Assembly: GCA_961205875.1 (NCBI GenBank) | Contig: OY540822.1 | Coordinates: forward strand, 1,180,501-1,244,500 | Direction: 5' to 3' | Source of the DNA: Sialis fuliginosa | Lineage: Eukaryota; Arthropoda; Insecta; Megaloptera; Sialidae | DNA length: 64,000 bases | Part shown: piece after piece, positions 34,932 through 47,070 of the stretch | Layout: every line of letters starts with the position of its first letter | Position numbering within the stretch: position 1 is the stretch's first letter | Translations under genes and position numbers: made by a program | Notes under the pieces: generated by a model | Databases searched by the model: none | What the model was told of the DNA's origin: nothing | The model's input: only the letters and a program-made list of their open reading frames with translations

Positions 34932-35645
34932 TATCACGATTTTTGACAACGTGGAACATCAAAATTTGACTTATATTTAAATATTAGTTTGGGTTTTAGA
35001 ACGTCCAAATACATGCGGAACTTTACGTTCAAGAACTTTTAAAGTTGTGGTTCTATGTTATTAAGATTGTTTTTTAAACTATATTGGGTGTTTTGTAATA
35101 AATGTAATGTTTATGTATTTATAAATAAATAATATATAACTTAAATTGTATAAATGTTTTCTATCCTTATATTGTTGGTTCAATTGTTATTACTTTGGAA
35201 ATATATTAGTTAAGTAAAAACCTTATACTTATAAAAATGGGACCATTAAAAAAGTTGTTTATAATGTTATATTTAATAAATTTTAGAATATTACGGAAAG
35301 TCCCAAAAATGTACAAAATATACATAAAAATAACCAGAAGAATGAAATTTTTTTATAATTAAATTAAAAAATTAGATTAATTTTGTGAGTAGTTTTCAAC
35401 ACTTTGAAGCGATTGTGTCGCGGTTGAGAACCACTGGTTTGTAGCAGATGTCCACCATTGGTAACTAGCGACTAGCGAGTGATCAGTGAACTACAATACA
35501 TCAGTTTCCGCTGTACTCTAAACGTTGATTGTTTGTTAACACTATGTATTATTTCTAATATTATTTGGATTATGAAGTCCAGAGTTGCAGTTTTACTTAA
35601 ATAATTTATAATATATTGTAAGATTTTACTTGAAAGTGTACAAAA
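34932..35645. other. Probable hAT relic and upstream region of the zinc-finger gene
   Basis: Near 35421-35436 the sequence GCGGTTGAGAACCACTG is the complement of a common hAT terminus (CAGTGGTTCTCAACC). Its partner end was not identified. The ~200 bases after it form the presumed promoter and 5' untranslated region of the gene starting at 35646; no clear TATA box was seen. Confidence 0.4.
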
Positions 35646-35747
35646 ATGATTCATGTGAAACAAGAAGATATACAAGAAGAAAGCGATCTTCTTCAAGATG
35701 TAGAAATTTATGATGAATTTCAAATATATTACAAGCAAGAATACCAG
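35646..35747 (+). CDS. C2H2 zinc-finger protein, exon 1
   Basis: This exon encodes 34 residues beginning MIHVKQEDIQEESDLLQD, an acidic, glutamate-rich N-terminus of the kind that precedes C2H2 arrays in insect zinc-finger families (VKQE-type start). The ATG is preceded by ACAAAA, a good insect context. The exon ends CCAG|GTAATT, a consensus donor in phase 0, matching the phase-0 acceptor at 37780. Joined to exon 2 it gives a 535-codon frame up to the stop at 39283. Confidence 0.7.
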
Positions 35748-35805
35748 GTAATTAAATACAGTGTTCAATATTGAATAATCAGAGTAATATTACTATAATA
35801 AGGTT

Positions 35806-36448
35806 CATGGGCGTAGCCAGGATTTTGTTCAGGGAGGGACAAAAATTTTTTTTTTGAAACCGATTGGTCGGTGTGTTTTGCCTAGGACCCCGAGGTAATG
35901 AGAGAGGGGTGAGCAAAAAAATCTCTCACATTATTATCGTAACCTTACCTAAAAGTTTTATAAAAAAATGTTTTAATAAAAATATTTTCAATGGGCCTCA
36001 AATTTTTTGCTTCTGGGACCTCGAAATGTGTAAGAACGGCTCTGATAAATGGCCATTAATGTAAACATTTGGTAAATCCTTTTTTTCTTAAATTTAATTC
36101 TATCGTTTCGTTGCAACTTGGAACTTTGGCTCGTGAAAATCCGTGATTTTCATTAGCTTAATAAATTAATTTTTTGGTGTGTTCTTGATTATTATCGAGG
36201 AATTGCAAAAGAGCAATGAAAAAATTAACATTTTCATTATTTATTATATCTCTAGATAGGTGCGCAAAAAGTAACAATGAAAAGTCATTCTTTTTTTCAT
36301 TTCTTCTTTTATTTTCGCCACATTTTTTTCAATCAATTAAATTTATATGTATGTGCATATCTTTTTGAAGACATAATCCTCTACAAAAATGTACTCTACG
36401 TTGCTATTTTGGCACCCTCCCCCCTGCCCCACCCTGGCTACTCTCATG
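35806..36448. mobile_element. hAT-type non-autonomous element
   Basis: Termini CATGGGCGTAGCCAGG and CCTGGCTACTCTCATG are imperfect inverted repeats flanked by perfect 8-bp duplications ATAAGGTT (35798-35805 and 36449-36456). The GCGTAGCYAGG terminus is also seen at 58927. The 8-bp duplication indicates hAT. No transposase. Confidence 0.85.
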
Positions 36449-36627
36449 ATAAGGTTATGTATTGATTGGTAATGAAATGTTTGACATGTTACGCGCATGC
36501 GCGAATGTAAAGAAAAGACATCAGTTCCAAAACAATTGTATTAAAATAAATTTTCTTTTTATTATATAAATAAATTTAATTTAGAATTTAGATGCATTTT
36601 AAAAACAAAACTGTTTGACTTATTTTT

Positions 36628-37427
36628 AGGGTTCCGAAGAAACCCTATTAATCTCTCTTTGTCGTCCGTCCGTCTTTTTCACTCAAAGCTAAATAGCTCG
36701 TAAACTATATAAGCTAGAAACTTGAAATTTTTACTGAACATGTAAAATGACACCCTCTAGTAAAATATGTACAAATTTATTGAATAAATAATTTTTCGGG
36801 GGGGGGGGGGGGCAATAAGGAGCTAAAGCTAGGTAAAAAAAATATTTTTTTTTATACCAAGGCATGTGGCAAGTTAAAATGTATAACCAAACAAGCGGAA
36901 TGTGACTCTTTTTCTATTTTTTTTTCTAAATCAAAAATTGTGCCTATAGGGGGCTTTAAAGCAAATCCAAAAAAACAAAAAAATTATATACCAAGATGTA
37001 CATCAAAATGTACATCTCAATTTGTAGAACATGACCATATTTTTTATTTTTTTTTCTAACTCAAAAATGGCGCCGGTAGGGGGCTAAAAGCAGTGTTTTA
37101 TTTTGTACCCCCCCCCCCCCCCCCCAGCCCTCTAACTCTGTAACTACTGGCTCAAAAAATCTGAAAAAAATTTGGTAACGAGGCTTTGGTGAGACTACCA
37201 ACGACAAATACTAAAATCAACATTATAATTTTAAATTTTGGAATTATAGGGAGGGGCGTCATAGAATTTTGTTATTTTGATATCTAGGCATGTGGTATGT
37301 CAAAATATAGATCTCAATTAGTAGAACTTGACACTTTTTTATATTTTAACATTAACTTAAAATTGCAGCTGTAAAAGGTTCCAAACATTTCACGTAGTAC
37401 GTACTTCGGAACCCTTATGGCATACAT
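36628..37427 (+). mobile_element. Helentron-like element (TTCCGAAG family) in intron
   Basis: It starts AGGGTTCCGAAGAAACCC and has the complement GTACTTCGGAACCC just before its end. TATTTTTAG occurs on both sides (36621-36629 and 37428-37436), either as a duplication or as terminal similarity. Homopolymers of C (near 37110) and G (near 36800) are shared with sister copies. Confidence 0.65.
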
Positions 37428-37780
37428 TATTTTTAGACATATAGTTCGATATTATCAAAATTAATATTCTAAAATGGCCAAAAGACTTCCATTTAAATGC
37501 TTCATTTTTGTGCAGTAACTTTACCATCACATGGATTTAAACATTTTTTTGACGTTAATTTGAATTCAGAATATTAGAAACCGTAGGTAAAGGTGAATGA
37601 AAATGTAAAAAAGTAATATAAAATAATTTGGGTTGCTAAAACGATAAATAACATGATATTTTGTTAAGTATAAAAGGTATTGAAAATGAGTATCTTTGAA
37701 CATTATCTCAAAATTCTATTCATATTCACGTAAAATCGTCAAATGCTCGTTTTATCGACTTATCCATTGTTGTTTTGCAG

Positions 37781-39283
37781 GGGGACTTGCAAGTTAAAGA
37801 AGAAAATCTGCTAGACACCGACATTAAAAATGAGCCAAAAGAAAACGAAGATATTAGCGAAGAAACAAAATACAGTGATGAATATTTAAATGCAAATAAT
37901 GGAAATAAAATACAACATTCTGACCAACGACCTTTCAAATGTAACCAATGTGAATTCAGTTGTAAAACAACAGAAGATTTGAGTAGACATAAATTAACAC
38001 ATTCTGAACAACGCCCTTTTAAATGCGACCAATGTGAATTTAGTTGTAAACAAATAGGAATTTTGAGTAGACATAAATTAAAACATTCTGATCAAGGCCC
38101 TTTTAAATGCGACCAATGTGAATTTAGTTGTAAACAAATACGATTTTTGAGTACACATAAATTAAAACATTCTAACGAACGTCCTTTTAAATGTAATCAT
38201 TGTGAATATAGATGTAAACTAATAAGTAGATTGACATCTCATAAATTAACACATTCTGATCAACGACCTTTTAAATGCGACCAATGTGAATTTAGTTGTA
38301 AACAAATAGGAATTTTGAGTAGACATAAATTAAAACATTCTGATCAACGCCCTTTTAAATGCGACCAATGTGAATTTAGTTGTAAACAAATACGATTTTT
38401 GAGTACACATAAATTAAAACATTCTAACGAACGTCCTTTTAAATGTAATCATTGTGAATATAGATGTAAACTAATAAGTAGATTGACATCTCATAAATTA
38501 ACACATTCTGATCAACGACCTTTTAAATGCGACCAATGTGAATACAGTTGTAAACAAAAAAGTAGTTTGAAATATCATAAATTAACACATTCTGATCAAC
38601 GACCTTTTAAATGCGACCAATGTGAATTTAGTTGTAAACTAAAATCTGGTTTATATGATCATAAGTCAACACATTCTAACCAACGTCCTTTTAAATGTAA
38701 TCATTGTGAATATAGATGTAAACTAATAAGTAGATTGACATCTCATAAATTAACACATTCTGATCAACGACCTTTTAAATGCGACCAATGTGAATACAGT
38801 TGTAAACAAAAATGTAGTTTGAAATATCATAAATTAACACATTCTGATCAACGACCTTTTAAATGCGACCAATGTGAATTTAGTTGTAAACAAATAGGAA
38901 TTTTGAGTAGACATAAATTAAAACATTCTGATCAACGCCCTTTTAAATGCGACCAATGTGAATTTAGTTGTAAACAAATACGATTTTTGAGTACACATAA
39001 ATTAAAACATTCTAACGAACGTCCTTTTAAATGTAATCATTGTGAATATAGATGTAAACTAATAAGTAGATTGACATCTCATAAATTAACACATTCTGAT
39101 CAACGACCTTTTAAATGCGACCAATGTGAATACAGTTGTAAACAAAAAAGTAGTTTGAAATCTCATAAATTAACACATTCTGATCAACGACCTTTTAAAT
39201 GCGACCAATGTGAATACAGTTGTAAACTAAAATGTAGTTTGGAATCTCATAAATTAACACATTCTGATCAACGCCCTTTGTAA
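37781..39283 (+). CDS. C2H2 zinc-finger protein, exon 2 (16 fingers; premature stop)
   Basis: After an acidic linker (KEENLLDTDIKNEPKENED), 16 tandem fingers follow from about residue 80 of the joined protein. Each is 28 residues with C-x2-C-x12-H-x3-H ligands and a HSDQRPF-type linker in place of the usual TGEKPF. Every ligand is present in all 16 fingers. The protein is probably a nuclear DNA-binding factor; target unknown. Fingers 2-4, 5-7 and 12-14 are nearly the same three-finger block, showing block-wise duplication or gene conversion. An extra G at 39280 turns the finger linker into RPL-stop. Two further fingers lie out of frame downstream. Confidence 0.8.
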   Translation, partial: GDLQVKEENLLDTDIKNEPKENEDISEETKYSDEYLNANNGNKIQHSDQRPFKCNQCEFSCKTTEDLSRHKLTHSEQRPFKCDQCEFSCKQIGILSRHKLKHSDQGPFKCDQCEFSCKQIRFLSTHKLKHSNERPFKCNHCEYRCKLISRLTSHKLTHSDQRPFKCDQCEFSCKQIGILSRHKLKHSDQRPFKCDQCEFSCKQIRFLSTHKLKHSNERPFKCNHCEYRCKLISRLTSHKLTHSDQRPFKCDQCEYSCKQKSSLKYHKLTHSDQRPFKCDQCEFSCKLKSGLYDHKSTHSNQRPFKCNHCEYRCKLISRLTSHKLTHSDQRPFKCDQCEYSCKQKCSLKYHKLTHSDQRPFKCDQCEFSCKQIGILSRHKLKHSDQRPFKCDQCEFSCKQIRFLSTHKLKHSNERPFKCNHCEYRCKLISRLTSHKLTHSDQRPFKCDQCEYSCKQKSSLKSHKLTHSDQRPFKCDQCEYSCKLKCSLESHKLTHSDQRPL

Positions 39284-39482
39284 ATATGACCAATGTGAAT
39301 ACAGTTGTAAACTAAAATGTAGTTTGGAATCTCATAAATTAACACATTCTGATCAACGACCTTTTAAATGCGACCTATGTGAATATAGTTGTATACGAAA
39401 AAAATGTTTAGATTTACATAAATTAACACATCCCAATAATGTTTTGAGTGAATGGTTTAGACAATCGATCGAAAAAGAATAG
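39284..39482 (+). pseudogene. Out-of-frame C-terminal tail of the zinc-finger gene
   Basis: Ignoring the extra G at 39280, the frame continues through two more complete C2H2 fingers. It ends in a unique C-terminus, LSEWFRQSIEKE, then TAG at 39480-39482. AATAAA follows at 39503. The intact downstream coding sequence means the frameshift is recent, or an assembly error in a highly repetitive exon. Confidence 0.8.
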
Positions 39483-39502
39483 TTCGAAATTTTACATTAA
39501 AA

Positions 39503-39508
39503 AATAAA
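39503..39508 (+). terminator. Polyadenylation signal AATAAA
   Basis: It lies 20 bases after the ancestral stop of the zinc-finger gene, the normal place for this signal. Confidence 0.5.
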
Positions 39509-40280
39509 TTCCAGGTTAATTTGATATAAATTACGGAAATGTATTAACTTGAAATTTTATGTAATATTTGAATATTTCGAAATATTCATTTCAAGTAACT
39601 AAATGTAGTTTAATAATAATACAAATTGAAAGAAAACAACAATTAAACGTGTGAAAATTGACAGTTATAAATTGTTAAAGAAGAAAATAATTGAAAAATT
39701 ATCAAATTTTGTATAAACATCAGGTACTTACATGTAATGTTTATTTTCTATAAAACCATTTAATATTTTTGGTTGAGGCATACTGGTATACAACTATTGT
39801 AAGTTGTAACGACCTATAACTTATTGTTACCAAAAAAATCAATATTAATAATTAGAATTATTTGAAACTTTGTCTTTATGATTTTTTTTCTATGTGATTT
39901 AATGTGATTAATATTACTTATTGTTAGTAAATAAATGTCAATATGTATGGCAGATAATATTATATCAAATTAATAATCTGCCGAAAGTAAATTTCTGTGA
40001 TGTATTCTGTGGGCTTTAATTGTACCCTCCTTAAGGAATGATAAAAAGATAAAATTCTATTTTAACCAAATTATAGTGTTTATTTAGTAATGGGGGTCTA
40101 CGACAAAAGACTGATAGGTCTACAGAAAAAACTCTGTACCAAAAATGGTTCGTTTTTAAATTAGGTCAAACCAATATTAATCAAAATTTACAATTGATAT
40201 TTTTTATATAAATAAATATAGGTATATACAATAAATAAATATAAAGTAAAAATTTAATAAAATTATTATATTTATATAGC
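39509..40280. other. AT-rich spacer, no gene seen
   Basis: No coding frame, RNA gene or bounded repeat could be supported. Confidence 0.5.
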
Positions 40281-40387
40281 TTAACCCTTTGGACGCGTAA
40301 CACGAAAAAAAATATGCTCTAAAAAATGCAGTTTTGCCACCAAAAATAAAATGTTCCAAATTTTTTTTTTATTATGTACTTCATGTA

Positions 40388-41621
40388 GGAGACCGGGGTA
40401 TTGTGAGCCACTTTTTTATATGCTCAACGGGCTGCCATAAAATCAAGTTTTCCTTCAAATTTCAACGCGGGATGTTGAAGTATGACTAATTACCTTTCTT
40501 TTAGTCACAATAGTTTAATCGAATATCTCTGAACTGGATGAACCCCAGACGATTGCAAAAAATGTGCATTTTCTCAAGTTTGAAAAATCTCGGGGAATTG
40601 TGAGCCACGTGTTTTAAATTAAATAAAAATAACAATTTTTGTTAGAAAAGGTTTATTTATGTCTCTGAATGGCAAAATAATTTTTAATCAATAAGAAAAA
40701 AGTAAAAAATGATGAAAATCAATCTGAAATACAATGCTTGCTAGTCCAATAACTTGCGGTCATATTCCGATATATCGATAAAATAAAATCAGGATGTACG
40801 ATATTTTTTAAAAATATCGATATTTATCGTTGAATAAAAAAATATCGATATTTATCGTCAAGAAAAATCAAGTAGCCGATAAATATCGTTGGAAAATATC
40901 GATATTTTGATATATCGATAGAAAAATATTTTGTTCATTGATTCGTATTTTATAAAAATTCAAGTATTGAACAAATAAATAAAAATGTCATTTAAGAATA
41001 TCGATATCTGATATTTTTTTATCGATATTCGATATTTAAAAAAATATCGGATATTAATAATATCAGCGATAAAAATATTATCGCAAAATATCGATATCGT
41101 CAACAAAAAATATCGATATTTTTAAATATTGATAAAATATTTACATCCCTAGTGCTTACATTTTGCATAAACAATCATAAAGAAACATCAAACAAGTGAA
41201 GTTAGCTCGTTAAATGTCAAAAACCGAGTGGCTCACAATTCCCCGCGAAAAGTGGCTCACAATTCCCCGAACCCCTATTTTTACAAAATAGCCGCAAATA
41301 AATTACGCAATGCTAACTTCAGGCAAAATTTCTTTTTTATTTCGAAAGCTTGAAGTGACACGAATATTATAAACATAGTTACCTGCGTGGATTCCCAGAG
41401 ATGTATCACAATAATAGACCAAACACGAAGTGAAAATGATACATCGAGAACAACAAATTTTTATTTGTTGACAGAGCAAAATAACGTTTACTGATCATGG
41501 AAATATTAGCTTATCATGAGACAAGTAGATGACAGTTGTTCGCAGCTGTCATGATTCACTAGGAAAAAAAATATGGCGCTGGCTCACGATTCTCCGTGGC
41601 TCACAATACCCCGGTCTCCCC
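40388..41621. mobile_element. Nested TA-target TIR element
   Basis: Termini GGAGACCGGGGTATTGTGAG and their complement GGCTCACAATACCCCGGTCT...CCCC are flanked by TA. Variants of GGCTCACAATTCCCCG also occur internally (near 40600 and 41230-41270), resembling subterminal transposase-binding repeats. No coding sequence. Confidence 0.75.
40773..41118. repeat. Cluster of nine TATCGATA palindromes
   Basis: Nine TATCGATA octamers, mostly inside AATATCGATATT, lie within ~345 bp. TATCGATA is the Drosophila DRE element bound by DREF, and CGATA is bound by BEAF-32. Whether that applies in this species is inference. The palindromes can also arise by slippage of a simple repeat. Confidence 0.8.
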
Positions 41622-42972
41622 TACTTAATGTAAGGCATCAAATAAAATATTTACAAAACATGGGCGTCGCATGGTTTTAGTTTTGAAGGGGGTAGAAAGA
41701 ATCAAAAAATTAATTAAAGAAAACAAAACAGCAATTATTAAATAAATTAAACTTTATAAGAGTAACAGTATGAACATACATATATATAAAAATGAAATTA
41801 ATTACAACCTTCCATACGCGACAAGGGGTGAAATATACAATTTTTCCATTACTTGATTTTTATTCGATATATAAAATCGTAAATATCTCGGCTCCTATGC
41901 GAGATATGGGTTTTTTTTCCCTCCTAAAACCCCCTCCCCCGTAGTATTTTTTCCACTGGATCAAATAAAACTAATTCAACCCGCCATACGTAACAGGAGA
42001 TGAAATTTAAAAAAATATTAAACATTATACAATGTCGTAAATATTTTGGATCTTAGTTGAAAATTGCAAAAACCCACCCCCTGTCTACCCTCGCCATTAG
42101 GGATTGAATGTCGAAATTTTTATTTTTTTTAAGACTATTTTGCCCGAATTATTCTTTATGCAGATAAACATATCAAAAACCCACCCTCGACCCCTTCCTA
42201 CACTATTAGGGTTGAATGTAAATTTTTTTTTATTGAATATTATTTTGACCAAATTTAAAAATTTAACACCAATCCCCCCCCCCCCTACTCCCTAGGGGTC
42301 GAATTTTCGAAAATGCTATTTGTAGAGTACCTGTGCCAAGTTTCATTCGAGTAAATAAAAAAAAAATATTTTTCTCATACAAACTTTTCCACCCCCTTGC
42401 AACATCTTAAGGGTTGAATTTTGGGAAATGCTGAAATATATTTTTCATTATATGTATGGTAGAGTATTTATATTAAATTGGTGTGGTTGAATTTTGGTAA
42501 ATGTTTAAATACGTGTTTCATTATTTGTATAGCTTTTTAAGTTTCAAGTAACCACCAAAAAAAATATTTTTTACCATACAAAATTTTACAACTCTTTTTA
42601 CCCCCGTGGGGGTTGAATTTCGAAAAATCCTTTTTTAGTGGGTGCTTACATCATAGAAGGAAGACACCTCTGAAATTTCATGATTCTAGGTCCACGGATA
42701 CATTTTTTATAAGCCGTGGACTATAGTCGATTTACGCGTTGAAAGGTAATAAAAAAACAAACGACTTTAGTCCCTTTACGCGTCCAAAGGGTTAAGGAAA
42801 TAAATTAGAAAATAATCAAAAAGGTTATGGAATAAACCATTTGTATGTAAGAAAAAATGTAGTCTGATAAAAAGTGTTCAACAATGCAATTATATTAATC
42901 TTACACAAAATTAGTCTTAAAATAAATAAATAAATAATTTAATTAATTAATCGGACAATAAATTAATAAGTG

Positions 42973-45590
42973 TACAGTCACCTGCATTAATGGTCTTGCA
43001 ATTTGTATTCATTTTCGTTTATCACAAACCTCCCATTTGATTATTATAATATTTAAATCATTTCTCCATGTATCAAACAAAGACAGATATTTTGAAATTC
43101 ATTTGCTAGATAAAGAACTACTCTTTGTTTATAGTACTCATATATATTTGTGCAATTAAATTATTATGTAATCTATTGAAAATTGTATAAGTAAATTTTG
43201 TGGCAATAAATATTTGATATTCCGAATTTTAGTATTTAAATATATTAAACTTGATATAAAATTATATGTCTCATTAATATGGATAAGGTGAAGATTAAAA
43301 CGTTTTGAAGGGGGGTAGGAGTATGTAATCCCCCTCCCCCCACTGAAAGGCGAAGGATATTCGTTTTATGTTATGCTCCCCTTAAAAAAATTTATAAATT
43401 TAAAGCAATTTAAATAAAGGGGGTGGGATCATAGGGGTCATACCCAATAAGAAACACCAAATGTAAAACTATAGCAAATCAAATAAAAATTTCTTAATTT
43501 AATATACTACAATTCTTTTACTTCGAACTTCAAAACTTGTTTTGTCTACCCCCCTCTCAAATTTGAAGTTAATATTGTTAAACCATTTTTTTCAATTTCG
43601 GATTTTGATGCCAATATTCATTTTAACCTTCTCTGAATCCATTCTGATTATTTTCGACTTGATGGCTATGTGCCGATCTGTAGTCGTTAAAAAACACCTT
43701 TTTAAATGTAATTTAAAAAAATTTTAATTTTAAACGTGCCATTATAATGCCTAATGACTATAAAAAAGGAATTTGAAATTTTTATATTTTGTTAAATATG
43801 TATACCTACGAGTGGGTTAAAATTAACGCATGTGTTATTGCAAAGGTAATGATTTTATTGTTTATATTTATATTACAAGAAACGCAAATTATTATTGCAA
43901 ATAAACTGCCCTGGTTGACACAAGACTTAAAATTACATTAGTTAATATGTACTTTCTGCTAAGAAATTGAATATAAACTACTTTACATTAATTGTTGTTT
44001 TTGTTAATGTTCGATATATATTTTAATTCTATTCTGTGATTTTATTTCAAATGTTTTTATTATAAATCTCTATAATCATTTTTATGTTTAAAAAAATGTT
44101 GTTTTGTTAATGGCTTCTTATTTATTTAATATTTCAACAGTTTGGCACGTTTTAGATATTATTATTTCTATACATCTATTTAATTGACAGTTATAATAAT
44201 AAATGATTTTATTTTCATAAATAACTATATAGACTTCATATTATTAAAATTAATTTTAAATAAAAACTAAATTATTATTTTTGGTCAATTCATAAAAGAT
44301 ACAAAAGAAGAATAGAACATAAATTATAGAAAATAATGTTCTCTACAACTTTTATAGTCCAGGTTGTGGAGGCTAAAACAGATTATTTTTGAGTAGGTAC
44401 AGTTTTAATACTAACAGCATTTATTACAAATATGGTGAAGAATAATACCATATATTAAACATTGCTCCGATTTTGGTTGTCCGCGACAGGAGTTATCCAT
44501 GGTTCATCTACAAAATTCTTAAGATTTTCTGATTTTTGGTAAATAGCGGTCTAAATAAGTATTACCTATACCTATACAAAAAAAAATTCATGTAAAATTT
44601 TGAAAAAAATTTAAAAAATCATTTGTTTATCCGTTACGCTGATTAAAATGGCTGAAAACATACTCTTTTAAGCTGTAATAACTAATAAAGTTTAACGTTT
44701 TTTAAGTTGATATCCCTAGAAAATAAACATTCTGTAGTACAGAACATTAACTGAATATTAGGACCTGATATCTTCAATTGTTTTTGTTTAATTAAATTAT
44801 TAATAATGGAATCATGCTTGTTTATGATTCACAATACAATTTTTTGTAAAACCTTTATTTTTGTAAAACTGCTTGTATGTATTTCTAAAGACTTATATAA
44901 TCGATTGTCGCCATAAAAAAGTAAAATTTATCAATTGGGCAAATAGTGGCATTGAAATCTTATTGTTGAGTTTTTTTTAATATAAACAAATACAGTTGTT
45001 TCATAGAACCAGCAACATTAAAAAAATAATAGCCAAAAACCTGCTCCGAACAATTATTTATCTATTGGTGAAAGCCGCATTAAATTCGGTTCAGTAGTTT
45101 TTGAGTTATTTTACTGTATAGTACACACTATACAATTTTTATAAAAATTGAATGTTTATACAATTAATTAATTAACTACGTTTACATAAAAAAAGCTTAT
45201 TTTTGTATCTTTTACCGCTTATCTCGAAAAATATGATGTATAAAACGTAAAATGTAATAGCAAAAAAATAATATATTAATATTTAATTGTTAAAATATAT
45301 AAAATAACATCCAAATCCAATATAAATTGTAGATACATATTAGATTTAAAATATACATAAGTAAATAACCATAATAAATATAAGAAATTAGGTAACAAAA
45401 GCAAAATTTGTAATAATAAATCATGATTTGAAATGGACGTATATTTATTGTTTTTATTTAAAATGTTATAACTGTAAGTATAAGCTCCGCCCTAGAAAAA
45501 GATAACCGATGATGTTTGTCTTTAAATTTGAAATCTGTTGTAAGCGATTATGGCCTTTAGGGTGCCAGACGAGTTCTGCAGGTGACTGTA
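42973..45590. mobile_element. TACAGTC-TIR element, copy 2, with a 2.2-kb insertion
   Basis: Ends TACAGTCACCTGCATTAATG and TTCTGCAGGTGACTGTA match the 21195-25725 copy in complement. This copy lacks the Foldback and so preserves its empty site. It is interrupted after AAACTTGATA (~43257) until GAAAAAGATAACC (~45499) by unrelated AT-rich DNA. That insert includes a Helitron-like motif near 45050-45110 (TTCGGTTCAGTAGTTTTTGA) and ends next to TAAGCTCCGCCC, a word also bounding the 1-5 kb inverted repeat. Confidence 0.65.
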
Positions 45591-46184
45591 CCTATTATCA
45601 ATTAAATAACCTTCATGTATGTATAAATATATATATATATATATAATGTATTAATGAGTTTTAATCGAAATCCTAATTAACATCAGTACTAGGGCAAAGG
45701 AGTTCCTGGTGCACTAGCGAATTACAGAGCAGGTAAATATGTTTGTTTTTTATAATTATGTTAGGAAATATTTTTAAAATAAAACTTCTTTATAATAAAG
45801 TAATAAATAATATTTAATTGTTCAATATTAAAAACATAAGCTCGCAAGCAATCTTGCATACAGGACCTCTGATAATCAAATGTGTATTTCTTTGTGCATC
45901 TGCATCTCATTGTCAGATCCACTTCACAAACGTAAACATTATCACCAGGGCTAGGGTGAATAGACTAAACAAACTACGTCTTATCTCATAACATTATTGA
46001 ATATACACGTATATGTGTATATGTACCTATGTATTAAAAATTCCTTAATATTTAAAACTTCTTAACAAATAGTTCATCAAAATAATGTTAATTAGCAATG
46101 CTGTTCATTATATTATTACTTGCTAATTTCAGTAACATATTGTAATACTTATATTTTACAAATAAATATATTTTTCTCTACATG
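45591..46184. other. AT-rich spacer, no gene seen
   Basis: It contains a short TATATA tract near 45628. No bounded element or coding frame was seen. Confidence 0.5.
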
Positions 46185-46546
46185 TCCGTCCGTCCTTTTC
46201 ACTCAAAGCTAAATAGCTCGTAAACTATATAAGCTAGAAACTTTAAATTTTTACTGAACATGTAAAATGACACCCTCTAGTAAAATATGTACAAATTTAT
46301 TGAATAAATAATTTTTCAGGGGGGGCAATAAGAAGATAAAGCTAGTTAAAAAAAATATGTTTTTTTATACCAAGGCATATGGCACGTTAAAATGTATAAC
46401 CAAACAAGCGGAATTTGACCCTTTTTATATTTTTTTTCTAAATCAAAAATGGTGCCTGTAGGGGGCTTTAATTCAACAATATTTTTTTTAAATCCTAAAC
46501 AATAATTCCGTAGTCCACGCGAGCGAAGCCGCGCGGGCCCAGCTAG
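46185..46546 (+). mobile_element. Truncated Helentron-like fragment fused to a Helitron 3' end
   Basis: From 46185 to ~46470 the sequence matches the TTCCGAAG-family body (GTAAACTATATAAGCTAGAAAC region) without its start. It then runs into CCACGCGAGCGAAGCCGCGC, GGGCCCAGCTAG and T, a Helitron terminus related to the one at 50190 in reverse. It may be a Helitron that captured the fragment; the 5' end was not found. Confidence 0.5.
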
Positions 46547-46597
46547 TAATTAATATAATAAAAACATGCATTACTGTGTAATGTATTTGCAGGAAAC

Positions 46598-47067
46598 TGT
46601 AATGACCGTAATATATCTTTTCCTATGTGTAAAAATCTACAATATATCTATTATAAATCATTACACAATAGCTCAAAGGACGAGGGTTGACATCTAAATT
46701 GTTTATTACTATTTTGTAACAAGTACAATATTTAAACCCATTTATTTTAAACACACTTGTACATTTAGGGTCGACATAATTTTATTACTAGAGCCATGAC
46801 AATTTATGAAAGGAACAACCATCTATCCTATGTACAAGACAAGGTACAATACATATTGGATATACATATATAAGGTTAACTTAGAAAATACTAGATCATT
46901 ATTATTATGAACACATTATTATGAAGACTTGAACATGAAGATACAAACACTAAGATATACACATTAAGACTTTAACATCATGTAACAACTTGTAAATAAA
47001 TAAATATAATACAATTAAATTGTTTTCTTGTGGATTATTTCACGACACGATTACAACGAATATTACA
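46598..47067 (+). mobile_element. LTR of a retrotransposon (solo or internally deleted)
   Basis: It starts TGTAATGACC and ends GAATATTACA, giving TG...CA with matching inverted TGTAAT/ATTACA. It holds a TATATAAGG box (~46868) and AATAAA near its 3' end. A tRNA-type primer-binding site follows within four bases. No gag/pol or second LTR was seen downstream. Confidence 0.55.
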
Positions 47068-47070
47068 AAT

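Larger units (their letters stand above)
35748..37780 (+). other. Intron 1 of the zinc-finger gene
   Basis: Bounded by GTAATT and a TTGTTGTTTTGCAG acceptor. Two mobile elements occupy most of it: an 8-bp-TSD hAT element (35806-36448) and a Helentron-like copy (36628-37427). Both lie in the same intron with no effect on the splice sites. Confidence 0.65.
40281..42795. mobile_element. piggyBac-like non-autonomous element (TTAA target)
   Basis: Ends are TTAA-CCCTTTGGACGCGTAA and TTACGCGTCCAAAGGG-TTAA: inverted repeats beginning CCC and flanked by TTAA, as in piggyBac. The body includes a TA-target element (40388-41621) and C-rich repeat modules (ACCCCCTCCCCCGTAGTATT) related to those at 2.3 and 22 kb. 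No transposase frame. Confidence 0.8.
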
